Assembly (NCBI RefSeq): GCF_030247195.1
Contig: NC_080671.1
Coordinates: 434,000,539 to 434,064,538, forward strand
From: Topomyia yanbarensis
Lineage: Eukaryota > Arthropoda > Insecta > Diptera > Culicidae
Reading direction: 5' to 3'
Length of the DNA: 64,000 bases
The first letter of the stretch is position 1. Every line of letters starts with the position of its first letter. This document shows, piece by piece, positions 63,440 through 64,000 of the stretch. The notes under the pieces are model-generated. The model was not told the DNA's origin. It saw only the letters and a list, made by a program, of their open reading frames with translations, and did no database searches. Position numbers and translations under genes: made by a program.

Positions 63440-63850
63440 TGGTGAACGAAAGCTTTCGTAAATTTTACACATTTAATGCACACTGCACGAATGTTATCGT
63501 TGATAACGACATTATTTTTCGTGAATGAAATGAAATGTTTTGTTTATTTTAATAAACGTCTGTGTATATTACGAACGATTTCTTTGGTCGCACGAAATCT
63601 TTTCGTTTATCTTAGAAAAGGTTTCGTATTTGTTAGCCTCTTATTGTTTTCAGTCGATCTTTTGGGATCGATGTTCTTTTTATTTAAAAAAAATCGATGT
63701 GGTCAAATCGATTTTATTGTGATATGAAGAAATAGCCGCTTGATTGATGAACGAAAGTTTTCGTAAATTTTACTTATTTAGTTTACATTGCCCGAAAGTT
63801 ATCGACATTATTTTTCGTGAAAGAAACGAAACGATCTTTTAGGATCGATG
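63440..63850. repeat. duplicated module at the right edge
   Basis: GAACGAAAGCTTTCGTAAATTTTAC at about 63444 recurs as GAACGAAAGTTTTCGTAAATTTTAC at about 63751. Both copies continue through TTATCG, GACATTATTTTTCGTGAA and end at GATCTTTTGGGATCGATG or GATCTTTTAGGATCGATG. The second copy lacks about 110 bases. CGAAAGCTTTCG is itself palindromic. Family unknown. Confidence 0.55.
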
Positions 63851-64000
63851 TTTGACAGCACCGATATTGCTCCGGCAGAGAAAAACTCAAAATAATTCAT
63901 GCAAAATCAACGAGCAGTTCGCGACGGCTCAACTGATTCTGTACTGCTCCAGATTCTGAATCAACTGGAAGCGAAAGAGCTTCAGGAAATCTTTCTGCAA

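Noticed and set aside
1..64000. CRISPR arrays, bacterial operons or prophage
   Set aside because: No regularly spaced identical repeats with unique spacers, no ribosome-binding-site pattern and eukaryotic retroelements throughout.

Overview
The window looks like intergenic or intronic DNA from a mosquito, most likely a culicine such as Aedes. I infer this from the transposon families, not from a host gene. They include an I-group LINE with RNase H, an R1-clade LINE whose upstream end abuts an ACAY microsatellite (Waldo-like), a DD37E mariner relic, BEL/Pao, Penelope, many TA-type and hAT-type MITEs, and a tRNA-derived SINE. I found no convincing host protein-coding gene. Nearly all long open frames belong to mobile elements or are artefacts of T-rich DNA and microsatellites.

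Layout. 1-4.8 kb: two homologous T-rich blocks in direct orientation flank a GC-richer stretch with two tRNA-like (Pol III box) sequences, and a 202-bp palindromic MITE sits in the second block. 4.8-9.4 kb: nothing recognised. 9.4-17 kb: a decayed hAT MITE copy, a duplicated unclassified repeat, a CCATAAAA-rich degenerate minisatellite, a ~115-bp tandem repeat and a GC-rich LTR-like stretch. 17.0-21.9 kb: a tiny MITE built from GCGTAAA units, then a long-TIR DNA element that received a head-to-head inverted Penelope dimer flanked by one 13-bp target duplication. 23.3-24.5 kb: a TA MITE and a broken mariner transposase. 25.2-27.5 kb: a non-autonomous hAT with a perfect 8-bp target duplication, holding a second hAT MITE. 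27.5-28.5 kb: a GC-richer, exon-like segment split by a TA MITE.

31.8-37.2 kb: a nearly complete R1-clade LINE with a frameshifted ORF1 and an almost intact ORF2. 38.7-44.8 kb: a full-length I-group LINE with both ORFs open, an A-tail and a 10-bp target duplication; it is probably young. 45-47.3 kb: copies of a mosquito repeat with CA microsatellites and a 9-bp minisatellite. 47.6-57.9 kb: a defective BEL/Pao element on the minus strand (3' LTR, integrase, partial RT, gag-protease), split by a 5.8-kb hAT-type insertion. That insertion holds a SINE with target duplications, a Jockey-like RT relic itself split by a MITE, another MITE and a long hairpin. 57.9-64 kb: a palindromic MITE, relics of R1-clade LINEs, and a duplicated module at the right edge.

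The content works as layers rather than as a pathway. Target-site duplications give the order of insertion: BEL, then hAT, then Jockey and SINE, then MITE; and unclassified repeat, then I-group LINE.
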